64,000 nucleotides of DNA from Agrobacterium vitis (GCF_013337045.2 NZ_CP118259.1:2294001-2358000), one strand, 5' to 3'. Shown: positions 35,804 to 45,962, numbered from the stretch's first letter. The notes: generated from the sequence alone by a model not told the origin. Numbers and translations: made by a program.

Positions 35804-37084
35804 TCAGTAGGGCTTATCAGCCGCAATCTCGCCGTCGGTTTCTTCCCGCGCCAGATAGCGCTGGTCGATGTCAGGCAAAGGCTGATCATCGATAGCCGCC
35901 TCGAAGGCTTTCAGGCGTTTGTGTATGGAGAGCAGCTCGATAATCGTGGTCCAATAGCTGACGAGATATTGGAAGGAGTTGCTCACTTCGCCAAAGGCAG
36001 TCGATATTTGCTGCCATATGCCAAGGGTGATTTTCCCGGCAACAAAAGTAGGAACTAGAATGAAATTTAGGAACATGACGTCAGCTTGGCCAAAAGAAAA
36101 ACGTGCTACATTGAAGTATAGATAATGCCAATACATCCTGTAGTAATTGCGACGCACATTTGAATATAGTTCTTTGACGGTAACTGGCTGTGCTCTATCA
36201 GAGTGATCTTCCCCGTAAACCAGTTCTTTACGATAGGCAGCCTCCACACGCTGGTTGCGAAAATTCAGCCCCGGCAATTTGATCCCTGCAAAGGCGAGAA
36301 GTGCTGTACCGAACAAAGACCAAGCAATAGCCAGCCAGAAAAGAGCATGCGGGATTGCTCCGATAATAGGCAAGCCTTCTACATATTTTGACATGCTAAA
36401 TAGAAGCGGGAGAAACACGACCAGCGTCATGATCGAGTTTATAAATGTTACGCCAAGCCCTTCGAGGATATTAGCAAAGCGCATTGTGTCCTCCTGGACA
36501 CGTTGAGATGCACCTTCGATATAACGAAGCTTATTCCACTTCGACATGTAGAAGTCATTCATCGCGGTTCGCCAACGGAAAACATAATGATTTGTGAAAA
36601 AAGCAGTGACGACGTTAAGCGTCACGCTAACTGCGCCGATTTCGAAAAACCGCATCTGCAGGCTGTAGAATTGCCCAGCCGTTATTCCAGGCTGCTTTGC
36701 AAGCGCATTTTGAAGCAGATCGAAAAAAGGCCCTCGCCAGTTATTGACAGCAACAGATGTCTGAACGGAAAAGTATGTTATGAAAATTATGAAGGCCGAA
36801 CCCCATATCGACCAGTTTGACCATGGATGATTTCGCTCAATCAGCTTCCAGACGGAACCAAATATAAAAACAAAAATAGTAAAATATAGGTAGAACCACA
36901 CATTGTCAGGCGTAAAAAAGAAAGCCAAACCAATAGGCGGCTTTTCGCCTTCAGCCAGCGGTGGCATTCCAAGAGCAGCCCCAGCTTGCGGCCCAATGGA
37001 ATACCAAACCGCTATACAGACCAGGGTCCAAAGCGCAGCGCTAATAAAAAACAATTTCGGCTTGGGGAAGAATGAGTGAAACAC
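35804..37084 (-). CDS. bacA: Peptide transporter BacA (SbmA/BacA family)
   Basis: A 426-residue inner-membrane protein of the SbmA/BacA family, a proton-driven importer of peptides including proline-rich and plant NCR-type antimicrobial peptides. The N-terminus MFHSFFPKPKLFFISAALW is typical. Several helices follow (VWFYLYFTIFVFIFGSVWKL, FIIFITYFSVQTSVAVNNW). The family core WRTAMNDFYMSKWNKLRYIE and GASQRVQEDTMRFANILEGL is present. No ATPase domain is attached, which fits SbmA/BacA rather than the longer BclA type. In rhizobia BacA is also needed for very-long-chain lipid-A modification and host survival. Confidence 0.94.
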   Translation of the reverse strand: MFHSFFPKPKLFFISAALWTLVCIAVWYSIGPQAGAALGMPPLAEGEKPPIGLAFFFTPDNVWFYLYFTIFVFIFGSVWKLIERNHPWSNWSIWGSAFIIFITYFSVQTSVAVNNWRGPFFDLLQNALAKQPGITAGQFYSLQMRFFEIGAVSVTLNVVTAFFTNHYVFRWRTAMNDFYMSKWNKLRYIEGASQRVQEDTMRFANILEGLGVTFINSIMTLVVFLPLLFSMSKYVEGLPIIGAIPHALFWLAIAWSLFGTALLAFAGIKLPGLNFRNQRVEAAYRKELVYGEDHSDRAQPVTVKELYSNVRRNYYRMYWHYLYFNVARFSFGQADVMFLNFILVPTFVAGKITLGIWQQISTAFGEVSNSFQYLVSYWTTIIELLSIHKRLKAFEAAIDDQPLPDIDQRYLAREETDGEIAADKPY

Positions 37085-37206
37085 GGGGTCTCGCTTTCCT
37101 GAAGATATGGTCGTGGCCGTCTTTAGCGCGGCAAACTATGCCAGAAGCCGCAGTGCAGCAATGGTGGGAAGACCACCTTAACGATTTGTAATCGCTGCAA
37201 AGGTCT

Positions 37207-38403
37207 TCAGACCGTCTTTCTCCACAGGCTTGCGGCCAGAATGAGGCTGACCAGCAATACAGCGCCTGCAACAAGGCTTGGCAGCGCGAAGCTGCCGCTG
37301 ATAGCGGCAAGCCAGCCGGCGACCAGCGGCCCGATCGTCTGCCCGACGCCGAAGGCCGCCGTCATGATCGACAGCGCCTTGCGGGGACTGGCTGGCGCAA
37401 GGGTTCTGGCCAGCCGCAGGCCATAGGCGGTGATCGTCATGAAGGTTAAGCCGAGAAGAGCCGCTCCCACCAGCGGGGCAGCCATGCCCGGCAATCCAAC
37501 CGAGGCAAAAACCCCAATGGCTGCCAGAAGCAGGGCAAGGCTGTAGGCGCCCGCCAGTCCAAGTATGTCCAGCACCGGACGCCAGATGAAAAGCGAGCCA
37601 GCCGCCATGATGCCTGCAAGAAACCACGCCAGAAATTCCGCCACCGGCCCGGCATTGGCCATGCGGGCCATGGTGACGATGAAGGTGGCCGTCACCACAT
37701 AGCCGAAGCCGAACAGGCCATAGGAGGCAAACAACAAAAGAAATGGCCTGCCCCAGGAAAGCGGCGGCTCCTGTTCGGCCCTCACCTCGGTTTTGCGCAC
37801 CCGTGGCAACAGCAGGCTGACGACAAGGAAGACAACAAAGGTCAGCCCCGCCCCGGCCAACCAGTCCAGCCGCCACCCTGCGGATACGGATGCGCCAAAC
37901 AGGTGTGGCAATGCATAGACCATCAGGGACGACGCGGCGATCCCCAGGCCTACCCCGCCAAAATGGGTGGATTGCGCATATTCACCAGCATGGATGCTTG
38001 CATGAGCGCTGACATGGGCAAGCACGATGGAACTGGTGAAGATCATCGCGAAGGCACTGGCCGCGCCTGACAGAAAGCGAATGAGCATGAACATTCCCAC
38101 ATGCTCCGTCAGCGCCATGGCGGCCAGAAGCAAGCTGGTTGCCAAAAGCGAAGACAACGCAATCAACCTTTCGCGCCCCGCCGCCCAACCCTGACCGGCA
38201 AGCACGGCCCCTAAGAGATAGCCGAGGAAATTCGCCGCCGCGATCAGGCCCGCATCGCCGGGCAGAAGATGAAGATCGGTCATCATCCCCGGCAGAATGG
38301 GGGTGAAGGAAAACCGGCCAAAACCCATGGCCGCAGCCAAGGCCAGCGCACCGGCAAGAGCGGTGAATGGGAGATTGGCATGTCTAGGGGGCGAGATCGT
38401 CAT
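37207..38403 (-). CDS. MFS transporter, YbfB/YjiJ family
   Basis: A 398-residue carrier with twelve predicted helices. LAAAMGFGRFSFTPILPGM in the first helix is the YbfB/YjiJ-family signature. AANFLGYLLGAVLAGQGW, FGFGYVVTATFIVTMARMA and FGVGQTIGPLVAGWLAAISG follow. ATG 38403 gives the usual N-terminus; the extension to 38523 does not. The substrate is unknown. It is separated from bacA by a 122-bp gap on the same strand. Confidence 0.87.
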   Translation of the reverse strand: MTISPPRHANLPFTALAGALALAAAMGFGRFSFTPILPGMMTDLHLLPGDAGLIAAANFLGYLLGAVLAGQGWAAGRERLIALSSLLATSLLLAAMALTEHVGMFMLIRFLSGAASAFAMIFTSSIVLAHVSAHASIHAGEYAQSTHFGGVGLGIAASSLMVYALPHLFGASVSAGWRLDWLAGAGLTFVVFLVVSLLLPRVRKTEVRAEQEPPLSWGRPFLLLFASYGLFGFGYVVTATFIVTMARMANAGPVAEFLAWFLAGIMAAGSLFIWRPVLDILGLAGAYSLALLLAAIGVFASVGLPGMAAPLVGAALLGLTFMTITAYGLRLARTLAPASPRKALSIMTAAFGVGQTIGPLVAGWLAAISGSFALPSLVAGAVLLVSLILAASLWRKTV

Positions 38404-38602
38404 GGGCTGCTTATCGCACCGCCGATTTGGCCCAACAAGCCAAAAATACTGATTGAGCCATCGAAGGAAACAGGGGCTGCCGATTTCTCCGCTATCCCAA
38501 AAAAACACCCGATGGCGTTTCAAGCTGACAGTTTATTGGCGCTGAAGCTTGCCGAAACCGCAAAAATCGCTAGTGGAGGAAGAAAATTCCAAGGAGTGCA
38601 TT

Positions 38603-38833
38603 ATGAGCGACCTCAGCCTGCAACAGGCCATCGACAATATCTACACCTCGATCAACAATGATAACGAAGAAATCGATGTGCATATCGCCGCCCTCAAGGC
38701 CGCCATGGCCCGCGAAGGCGCCAAGGAAGCGGTGTTCGAGACCACAAAGCTCGCGCAGCCGAACCGTCAGGGCCGCAAGATCATGCAGGCCTATTTCAAG
38801 AAAAAAGGCGTCGCAGTCAGCTTTGCCGGCTGA
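38603..38833 (+). CDS. Conserved small protein, 76 aa
   Basis: A 76-residue soluble protein (MSDLSLQQAIDNIYTSINND at the start, KIMQAYFKKKGVAVSFAG at the end) with no recognised domain. AAGGAG lies seven bases before the ATG and codon use is GC-rich and regular, so it is very likely real. It resembles small hypothetical proteins widespread in Rhizobiaceae. The helical, charged composition suggests a regulatory or structural role, but none is established. It is divergent from the MFS gene. Confidence 0.8.
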   Translation: MSDLSLQQAIDNIYTSINNDNEEIDVHIAALKAAMAREGAKEAVFETTKLAQPNRQGRKIMQAYFKKKGVAVSFAG

Positions 38834-39097
38834 TAGAAATATTGCATCTCCATCCCATACTGAAATTCGAATATATTAAGCCATTGATGGATATCATATA
38901 TTCGAGTTTCTTTCATGGAACCGAACGAAATAATTCAAAGCATTACAAATTAATAATACCGCCAAACTTCAATACAAAAAGCTTAAAATGAATTCCATTA
39001 ACCAAATACAAGGCGTCATCATCGAAAAAATAAGCAAAATTTGATTTTTTACTAAAAAATGATAATTTTCAAATGTTCATTTTGGATATTTATCATT
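38834..39097. other. AT-rich region before the GT2 gene
   Basis: About 264 bp of strikingly AT-rich sequence with TTCGAATATAT / ATATATTCGA-type dyads near 38866-38905. No gene is seen. It probably holds the promoter of the glycosyltransferase and may bind an H-NS-like silencer. Confidence 0.4.
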
Positions 39098-41038
39098 ATG
39101 TATAATTTTCATACGAATACTCAGCAGTGGCTTGATATATCACTTTTGTTTTCATCTTTTTTTACTTTAACAGGAAGCATCTTGACTTTGGTCACCAAAG
39201 TCGACGCCTACAAGGTTCGTTGGAAAAGCCAGTACGAATGGGCGCAAATTCTTGTCACAATCGCCTCTACCACTCTGATATGCCTAGGGTTTTCCGAACC
39301 TGGCCCCGTTGTTGTCATCGCTTCGGGTACGATGGTCCTCGCCCTTGCCGTGCAGCGTAGCCTTCCCTGGCTCAGTGCTGCGGGGGTGGCCTATGTCGTG
39401 GTAGCGCCCATCGGAAGCCTCGCCGGCGGGCTATGGATGATATTCTGGCTCAGGCAACAGTCCTATCCGGAATGGCTATGGATCGGCGCCTCAGTGGCCA
39501 TGGTGCTTTCGTTCCTGCGCATGATATTGGTTGTGGCCATGCGTGTCGGCACCTTTGCGCTCCTGACCCGCAAGGTCTGGACACGGCCGATCGCCCCCTT
39601 GCCGCCTCGTAACGGCCCCGAGGAGGTCCGTGTGTCTCTTCACGTCCCCACCCATTGCGAACCTCCTGATCTCGTTATCAATACCCTCGACCACCTCGCG
39701 AGGCTGCACTACGAGAATTATGAGGTTATCATTTGCGATAACAATACCCTGGATGAGCAGCTCTGGCGTCCGGTGGAAGCCCATTGCCGCAGGCTGAATG
39801 CCGCCAGCGGCAAGGAACAGTTCCGCTTCCTCCATGTGGAAGGGCTTCAAGGCGCCAAGGCAGGCGCATTGAACCTATGCCTCGACCATACGGATCCGGG
39901 CGCCGAACTGGTCGCTGTCGTCGACGCCGACTATCTGGCCGAACCGGACTTCCTTTCTCGTCTGGTTGGCTTCTTTGTCGATCCCCGCTTCGCCTTCGTA
40001 CAAACCTCGCACGATTATCGCAGCGACGATGCCAGCCTGTTCAAGCGCGCCTGTTACTGGGAATATGTGGCGCCGAATCGCTTGGAATATGCCGGTGCCA
40101 GCGAGATGCGGGCTTCCTTCACGGTCGGCACCATGTGCATTTTCCGACGCTCGGCAATCGAGGCGGTCGGGCGCTGGGCGGAATGGTGCCAGACGGAGGA
40201 TTCCGAAATTGCCATTCGTTTGCGCGCCGCCGGTTATGACGGCGTTTTCCTGCCCTATACATTCGGACGCGGCCTGATTCCCGACAATTATGCCGACTGG
40301 AAACGCCAGCGCTTCCGCTGGACATCCGGCCCCATGCAACAGTTTCGTCGTCATTGGCGGCTGTTTCTTCCTTCACGTTTCGGTGGATCGCCGCATTTAA
40401 GCCGATGGGGTAAATTGTTCGAAGTGTTCCGCAGCGTTGTGCCTTTGACCATTCCGATGACCATTGCTGGCAATGTCGCCTTTGCCATTTTGCTGCCCAT
40501 CATGGTCATGCTGGACATCACCCCGCAGCTTTCGGTGCCGCCGGTTGCCGTGCTGGGCCTGTCCGTCGTGATGGCCGCAAGCGTCGTGCGGACCGTTGCC
40601 GAATACCGCGTCTGCGGGTGTTGCCGGTTGCGGGATGTGTTAAGCGCAGAATTTGCGGCGCTGGCGCTCAGCCACGTCTGCGGCATGGCCGCAATCACCG
40701 CTGCCCTGGGTGGAAAAATCGTCTGGCTGAGAACGCCGAAATTCAACAGCCGGTCGTCCCTTCGCAATGCGCTTGCCAGTGTGCGGGTGGAACTGTCCAT
40801 TGCCCTTGCACTGGTCGTCATCGCGATCACCATCGCTTTCGCTTTCGAGACCGTCAACCTGCATGGCAAGCTGGTGGCGCTTGGGGCCTTGGTGTATCCG
40901 CTGCTCTCATTTGTCGCAGCAGTGGCCATGGCCCTGCTGGCCCTGGCGCGAAGGCCGGACACCGGCACTCAGGCTTTCATCGATAAAAGGGCGATCTCCG
41001 ATCAAAGGGGTAACACGGGCACGCCCCCCTCCCCTTAA
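39098..41038 (+). CDS. Processive family 2 glycosyltransferase, cellulose-synthase-like
   Basis: A 646-residue membrane polymerase. N-terminal helices are followed by a GT2 domain with Asp residues in ICDNNTLDEQ and VAVVDADYLAEPDF, the base in QTEDSEIAIRL and the processivity motif KRQRFRWTSGPMQQF. C-terminal helices follow. The overall form resembles rhizobial beta-glucan synthases such as curdlan or mixed-linkage beta-glucan synthases (CrdS, BgsA). The glucan type cannot be read from sequence, and no partner subunit gene is adjacent. ATG 39098 is tentative, because no ribosome-binding site is clear; 39059 would add 13 residues. The first 90 bp are AT-rich, unlike the rest. Confidence 0.85.
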   Translation: MYNFHTNTQQWLDISLLFSSFFTLTGSILTLVTKVDAYKVRWKSQYEWAQILVTIASTTLICLGFSEPGPVVVIASGTMVLALAVQRSLPWLSAAGVAYVVVAPIGSLAGGLWMIFWLRQQSYPEWLWIGASVAMVLSFLRMILVVAMRVGTFALLTRKVWTRPIAPLPPRNGPEEVRVSLHVPTHCEPPDLVINTLDHLARLHYENYEVIICDNNTLDEQLWRPVEAHCRRLNAASGKEQFRFLHVEGLQGAKAGALNLCLDHTDPGAELVAVVDADYLAEPDFLSRLVGFFVDPRFAFVQTSHDYRSDDASLFKRACYWEYVAPNRLEYAGASEMRASFTVGTMCIFRRSAIEAVGRWAEWCQTEDSEIAIRLRAAGYDGVFLPYTFGRGLIPDNYADWKRQRFRWTSGPMQQFRRHWRLFLPSRFGGSPHLSRWGKLFEVFRSVVPLTIPMTIAGNVAFAILLPIMVMLDITPQLSVPPVAVLGLSVVMAASVVRTVAEYRVCGCCRLRDVLSAEFAALALSHVCGMAAITAALGGKIVWLRTPKFNSRSSLRNALASVRVELSIALALVVIAITIAFAFETVNLHGKLVALGALVYPLLSFVAAVAMALLALARRPDTGTQAFIDKRAISDQRGNTGTPPSP

Positions 41039-41163
41039 AGTTTGTCAGAAAAAAGCGAAATCGGATTTTCCCGAAAAGACAAACGAAGACAAGAGAGACT
41101 ACAGCACTCTTTAAGCGCGATACAGGGCTCACGGAGCTGTAACGCGCACGCCCCAAAAGGCTG

Positions 41164-41196
41164 AAACACCTGATGTGCTGGCGACATCAGGTGTTT
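41164..41196. terminator. Bidirectional terminator between the GT2 gene and map
   Basis: AAACACCTGATGT and ACATCAGGTGTTT form a perfect 13-bp stem with loop GCTGGCG. The genes on either side converge. Confidence 0.85.
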
Positions 41197-41242
41197 GGCT
41201 TCAAAAGCAAACCTCATCGCGATGCAGCGAGACGTGAGGTGT

Positions 41243-41992
41243 TCACTCCACCATTGTCAAAATCAGCGGCCCATTGCGAGTTGCCACCACCGTATGTTCG
41301 AATTGCACGGTCGGCGCTTTCGGGTCGCTGTAGAGCGTCCAGGGGTCATCGCCATCCTCGGCCCATTGACCGCCCAGCGACAGGAACGGCTCGATGGTGA
41401 AGACCTGGCCTTCCTGCATGATTCTTGTTTCGTCCGGGTCGGCCCAGGTGGAAAGCTCGCGCGGTTCCTCATGCAGCTCGCGGCCAATGCCGTGGCTGGC
41501 GAGGTTGGCAATCAGCGTATAGCGGTTCTTGGCGGCAAAAGCGCCGATGGCATTGCCGATACTGGCAAAAGGCGCGCCGGTCTTGACCTGGGTGACACCT
41601 AAAAACAGCGCCCGCTTGCCGTCACGCAGCAGTTTTTCGATCTTCGGCTTGCCCGGCGGCACGATGAAGGATGAGCCGGTATCGCCGAAAAACCCGTTTT
41701 TGACACCGGAAACGTCGATATTGACCAGATCGCCCCGGGCAATCACCCGGTCACCCGGAATGCCGTGGGCCACTTCCTCGTTGACGCTGATGCAGGTGGC
41801 ACCGGGAAACTGATAGCAGAATTCCGGTGCCGATTGCGCGTCATTGTCTTCCAGTATCTTGCGGCCGATCAGGTCCAGCTCGCGGGTGGTTATCCCCGGC
41901 TCCAGCGCCGCACCCATGGTTTTCACCGCCAGCGCACAGAGAATGCCGATCTCCTTCAGGTGCTGGAGTTCCTCGTCGCTGGAGATGATCAT
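41243..41992 (-). CDS. map: Type I methionine aminopeptidase
   Basis: A 249-residue cytoplasmic enzyme removing the initiator Met from new proteins. Metal ligands are visible: both Asp in VNIDVSGVKNGFFGDTGSSF, His in LASHGIGRELHEEP, Glu in FTIEPFLS and Glu in VQFEHTVVAT. The active-site His is in NEEVAHGIPGD. The length is the usual one for type I without an N-terminal Zn-finger extension. It stands alone, followed by a bidirectional terminator. Rhizobia commonly have a second map gene, so this one may not be the only copy. Confidence 0.94.
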   Translation of the reverse strand: MIISSDEELQHLKEIGILCALAVKTMGAALEPGITTRELDLIGRKILEDNDAQSAPEFCYQFPGATCISVNEEVAHGIPGDRVIARGDLVNIDVSGVKNGFFGDTGSSFIVPPGKPKIEKLLRDGKRALFLGVTQVKTGAPFASIGNAIGAFAAKNRYTLIANLASHGIGRELHEEPRELSTWADPDETRIMQEGQVFTIEPFLSLGGQWAEDGDDPWTLYSDPKAPTVQFEHTVVATRNGPLILTMVE

Positions 41993-42031
41993 TGTTGGAC
42001 TTTCATGAGCGTTTGCGGATTTTGCCGCTGC

Positions 42032-43090
42032 TTACGCCCCCGCCCCGACCTGCGTCAAGTCAGCAGCAAGAGCCTTGCGCACCAATGGCGCAACCTTGGT
42101 GCCGTAAAGCTCGATGCCGCGCATGATATCCTTGTGCGGCATCGGGCCGATGGCCATTTGCAGCAGGAAACGGTCGTTTTTAAACAGGGCGTGATGGGCG
42201 ACGATCTTTTCGGCCACCGCTTCAGGATCACCCACGAACAGCGCCCCATGCGGGCCGCGCATCGCGTCATACTGGGCACGATTGCCCGGCCCCCAGCCGC
42301 GCTCGCGGCCAATCCGGTCCATCACTTCGGCCTGCGGTGCGTAGAAAATGTCAGCCGCCGATTGGGTCGTGTCGTGGATGAAACCGTGCACATTGATCGA
42401 AGTTTTCAAGGCGGATGGATCGACCCCGGCCTTCGCCCCGCTCTGCCGGTAAAGATCGACCAGCGGTGCAAACCGGCGCGGTTCGCCGCCGATGATGGCA
42501 ATGGCCAGCGGCAGGCCGAGATAGCCGGCCCGGGCCACCGATTGCGGCGTGCCACCCACGGCGATCCACAGCGGCAGCGGGTCCTGCAAGGGGCGCGGAT
42601 AGACGCCACGACCTTGGATCGGCTTACGGGTCTCGCCTTCCCAGGTGACGATCTCGTTGTCGCGGATCTCCATCAGCAATTGCAGCTTTTCGGCAAACAA
42701 AAGATCATAATCATCAAGATCATAGCCGAACAACGGAAAGCTTTCGATGAAGGAGCCGCGCCCAGCCATCATCTCCACACGCCCGTTCGACAGCAGATCG
42801 ACGGTGGCAAATTGCTGGAACACCCGCACCGGATCATCGGAACTGAGCACCGATACCGCGCTGGTTAGGCGAATATTTTTGGTCTGCACCGCCGCCGCCG
42901 CCAGAATGGTGGCGGGCGAAGACGCCATGTAGTCGGGACGGTGATGTTCGCCAAGACCGAAGACATCCAGCCCCACCTCGTCCGCCAGCCGGATTTCCTC
43001 CAGCAGATCATCCACCCGACGCTTGGCCTCCAGCCCCTTGTTGGGTGCCGTGGGGTCCACATCCGCGAAGGTGTAAAGGCCAAGTTCCAT
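42032..43090 (-). CDS. LLM-class flavin-dependent oxidoreductase
   Basis: A 352-residue luciferase-like monooxygenase-fold enzyme that uses FMNH2 or F420-like cofactors. [20 protein letters not shown] is the typical substrate/cofactor-pocket segment. [20 protein letters not shown] and [18 protein letters not shown] follow as in the alkanal-monooxygenase-like group. ATG 43090 is preferred because GAGG is nine bases upstream. The ATG at 43099 would overlap that site. The substrate is unknown. A bipartite repeat lies just upstream at 43112-43218. Confidence 0.88.
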   Translation of the reverse strand: MELGLYTFADVDPTAPNKGLEAKRRVDDLLEEIRLADEVGLDVFGLGEHHRPDYMASSPATILAAAAVQTKNIRLTSAVSVLSSDDPVRVFQQFATVDLLSNGRVEMMAGRGSFIESFPLFGYDLDDYDLLFAEKLQLLMEIRDNEIVTWEGETRKPIQGRGVYPRPLQDPLPLWIAVGGTPQSVARAGYLGLPLAIAIIGGEPRRFAPLVDLYRQSGAKAGVDPSALKTSINVHGFIHDTTQSAADIFYAPQAEVMDRIGRERGWGPGNRAQYDAMRGPHGALFVGDPEAVAEKIVAHHALFKNDRFLLQMAIGPMPHKDIMRGIELYGTKVAPLVRKALAADLTQVGAGA

Positions 43091-43111
43091 GGGTCGCATC
43101 CTCAGTTGTTC

Positions 43112-43218
43112 GCTACAGCGCCGTGCGCCCTATATGGCGCACAAAGGTTCGCTGTAGCTCCTTATATCTGCTGCATAATTTTCTTTTTAAACCGATTCCG
43201 GTTTAAAAAATTATGCAG
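43112..43218. repeat. Bipartite palindromic intergenic repeat (RIME-like), copy 2
   Basis: The first palindrome runs from GCTACAGCG to CGCTGTAGC (43112-43158), with an inner GTGCGCC / GGCGCAC stem. The second is CTGCATAATTTT / AAATTATGCAG with inner TTTAAACCG / CGGTTTAAA (43170-43218). This is the complete form of the element truncated at 12333-12396. It lies in the 310-bp gap between the LLM oxidoreductase and glpK; the rest of that gap holds no gene. Confidence 0.75.
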
Positions 43219-43400
43219 TAGGCAGGTAAGTGCAAATGAGCCGCTTGGCAAACCCTGGGATGAGAACGCAGCGTTCAATGAATGGGAGTTTGAAGCAAGA
43301 TCAAGCCTCGGAGCAGGCCAAAGCTTCAATAATTATTTATAAATATCAATGGTTTTCCATAGGCTTTTGATTCATTGCGGAATAAACCTGAATCATTTTC

Positions 43401-44894
43401 TCAACCCGCCGACAGTGTCCGTCTGACTGCATCCCGCCAGCCTCTGAGCTTTTCCGTGCGGGTCTCGGCATCCATGACCGGCTCAAACCGATGGTCGCGC
43501 GCCCAGGCGCGAGCAAACGCATCCATGCCGGGCCAAAGACCGACACGGCTGGCCGCGAGGAAGGCAGCACCAAGTGCTGTCGTCTCAATAACAGATGGGC
43601 GATCTACCGGCGCGTCCAGCAGATCGGCCAGCCGCTGCATCGTCCAGTCGGAGGCTGCCATGCCGCCATCGACGCGCAGCACCATGTCGTCCTCGCCGTT
43701 CTGCCAGTCCTTGTGCATGGCATCCAGCAAGTCGCGGGTCTGGTAGCAGACGGCTTCCAGCGCGGCGCGGGCCAGTTCTGCCGGTCCGGTATTGCGGGTC
43801 AGGCCGAACAGCGCGCCACGTGCATCCGGGTCCCACCAGGGCGCGCCAAGACCTGTGAAGGCTGGCACCAGATAGACCGGCTGGCCGGGATCGGCTTCAG
43901 CCGCCAGCCGCCCGGTTTCCGCCGCATCGCCAATCACCTTCAATCCATCACGCAGCCATTGCACGGCGGCACCGGCAATGAAGATCGAGCCTTCCAGCGC
44001 ATAGGTGGTCTTGCCGTCCATCCGGTAGGCGATGGTGGTCAGCAACCGGCTTTTCGAAACCACCCGGTCCGCGCCGGTATTGAGCAGCGCGAAACAGCCG
44101 GTGCCATAGGTGGATTTGACCATGCCCGGAGCAAAGCAGGCCTGTCCGATGGTGGCCGCCTGCTGGTCGCCCGCCACACCAAGGATCGGCACCGCCGCGC
44201 CGAACACGGCCTTGTCGGTCACACCGAAATCGGCGGCGCAATCCTTCACCTCTGGCAGCATGGCGGCGGGGATGTTCAATAGCGCCAACAATTCCTCGTC
44301 CCAGCCATGCTCGGCAATGTTGAAGATCAGCGTGCGCGAGGCATTGGTGGCATCGGTGACGAAGCTTTTGCCGCCTGTCAGCCGCCAGATCAAATAGGTA
44401 TCGACGGTGCCGAAGCACAGGCCGCCTTGCTCTGCCCTGGCACGGGCGCCCTCGACATGGTCGAGCAGCCAGGACAGTTTGGTGCCGGAGAAATACGGGT
44501 CCAGCAGCAGGCCGGTCTTGGTGGTAAACGTTGCCTCCAGCCCATCGCGCTTCAGCGTTTCGCAAAACGCCGATGTGCGGCGATCCTGCCAGACGATGGC
44601 GTTGTGGATCGGCTTGCCGGTATCCTTGTCCCAGACCACGACGGTTTCGCGCTGGTTGGTAATACCGATGGCGGCGAGATCACCTGCCGTGATCCGGGCG
44701 CGGGCCAGCGCATCGTGGATGGAGCTGACGACACTGTCCCAGATCGCTTCCGGGTCATGCTCCACCCAACCCGATTGCGGGAAGATCTGCGGAAATTCCT
44801 TTTGGCCGGTCCCAACGATGCGCATCGCCCCATCAAACACGATGGCACGGCTCGACGTCGTTCCCTGGTCAATCGCCAGCACAAAACCGCCCAT
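43401..44894 (-). CDS. glpK: Glycerol kinase
   Basis: A 497-residue FGGY-family kinase making glycerol-3-phosphate from glycerol and [21 protein letters not shown] is the N-terminal phosphate-1 motif. [20 protein letters not shown] and [10 protein letters not shown] are glycerol-kinase specific. [15 protein letters not shown] and [18 protein letters not shown] give the connect and adenosine motifs. GGGAGGAG precedes the ATG. No glpF or glpD is adjacent. Direct repeats upstream (44912-44929) may be a DeoR/GlpR-type operator. Confidence 0.96.
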   Translation of the reverse strand: MGGFVLAIDQGTTSSRAIVFDGAMRIVGTGQKEFPQIFPQSGWVEHDPEAIWDSVVSSIHDALARARITAGDLAAIGITNQRETVVVWDKDTGKPIHNAIVWQDRRTSAFCETLKRDGLEATFTTKTGLLLDPYFSGTKLSWLLDHVEGARARAEQGGLCFGTVDTYLIWRLTGGKSFVTDATNASRTLIFNIAEHGWDEELLALLNIPAAMLPEVKDCAADFGVTDKAVFGAAVPILGVAGDQQAATIGQACFAPGMVKSTYGTGCFALLNTGADRVVSKSRLLTTIAYRMDGKTTYALEGSIFIAGAAVQWLRDGLKVIGDAAETGRLAAEADPGQPVYLVPAFTGLGAPWWDPDARGALFGLTRNTGPAELARAALEAVCYQTRDLLDAMHKDWQNGEDDMVLRVDGGMAASDWTMQRLADLLDAPVDRPSVIETTALGAAFLAASRVGLWPGMDAFARAWARDHRFEPVMDAETRTEKLRGWRDAVRRTLSAG

Positions 44895-44911
44895 GATACT
44901 CCTCCCAGAGT

Positions 44912-44929
44912 TTTCGCTTTCTTTCGCTT
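44912..44929 (-). promoter_or_regulatory. Direct-repeat operator candidate upstream of glpK
   Basis: TTTCGCTT occurs twice at a 10-bp period, and on the glpK strand reads AAGCGAAA twice. This recalls the direct TTTCGTTT repeats bound by DeoR/GlpR-type repressors. It lies 18 bases from the start codon. Confidence 0.3.
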
Positions 44930-45161
44930 ATATCAAGATACGAAAGTTTTATGCCAAGTCAAAACCGAAAATGAAAAACAAACGAAGGCGCAAGGACTGT
45001 GTTTCCTCATCCCCATCTGTTGTTGGGTTTCATCGCTATGTGATGACACAGGGCAATTGCATAGAACAGGGGTTTGGGCATAGGTTTAACCTTGCTGCGG
45101 CGCAACCGACCGCTTCGCTATACGGCCAAACCAGAAAAATCATCGCACAGGGAGTTACGCC

Positions 45162-45932
45162 ATGACCAGGACTGTCGTTATTACCGGTTCCACCAGCGGC
45201 ATCGGGCTTGGCATTGCCCGCGCCTTTGCGGCAGAAGGCGCCAATGTGCTGATCAACGGTTTCGGCCCGCTCGGTGAAATCGAGTCGATCCGCAAGGAGT
45301 TGGAAGCGGGCGGCGGCAAGGCGCTTTACCATCCCGCCGATATGACCAAGCCCAAGGAAATCGCCGAACTGGTGGAAACCGCCATCGCCGAATTCGGTGG
45401 TATCGATGTTCTCGTCAACAATGCGGGCATTCAGCACGTCGCCCCCGTCGAGGAGTTTCCCATTGAAAAATGGGACCAGATCATCGCCATCAACATGTCC
45501 AGCGCCTTCCACACCATGCGCGCCGCCATTCCGGCAATGAAGGCGCAAAAATACGGGCGGATCATCAATATCGCCTCGGCCCATGGCCTGGTCGCCTCGC
45601 CGTTCAAATCCGCCTATGTCACCGCCAAACACGGCATTCTCGGCATGACCAAGTCGGTGGCGCTGGAAGTGGCGCAAAGCGGCATTACGGTCAACGCCAT
45701 CTGCCCCGGCTATGTGCTGACGCCACTGGTGGAAAAGCAGATCCCCGACACAGCCAAGGCGCGCGGCATTGCCGAGAGCGAGGTCAAGGATGTGATGCTG
45801 CATCTCCAGGCCACCAAGGAATTCGTCACCGTCGAGGACATTGCCGCCATGACACTGTATCTTGCCAGCGATGCGGCAAAACAAGTCACCGGCACCAGCC
45901 TGTCCATCGACGGCGGCTGGACGGCGCAGTAA
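45162..45932 (+). CDS. bdhA: D-3-hydroxybutyrate dehydrogenase
   Basis: A 256-residue short-chain dehydrogenase that oxidises D-3-hydroxybutyrate to acetoacetate in polyhydroxybutyrate turnover. The NAD-binding motif is TGSTSGIGLGIARAFA. LVNNAGIQHVAPVEEFP and ASAHGLVASPFKSAYVTAKH supply the catalytic Ser, Tyr and Lys. The C-terminus TGTSLSIDGGWTAQ is standard. GGGAG precedes the ATG. It is followed 30 bases later by xdhA, the same bdhA-xdhA-xdhB order known in Sinorhizobium, so PHB degradation and purine oxidation are likely co-expressed. Confidence 0.94.
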   Translation: MTRTVVITGSTSGIGLGIARAFAAEGANVLINGFGPLGEIESIRKELEAGGGKALYHPADMTKPKEIAELVETAIAEFGGIDVLVNNAGIQHVAPVEEFPIEKWDQIIAINMSSAFHTMRAAIPAMKAQKYGRIINIASAHGLVASPFKSAYVTAKHGILGMTKSVALEVAQSGITVNAICPGYVLTPLVEKQIPDTAKARGIAESEVKDVMLHLQATKEFVTVEDIAAMTLYLASDAAKQVTGTSLSIDGGWTAQ

Positions 45933-45962
45933 ACTTTCCACCGCATCGCTCAAAGGGCCATC

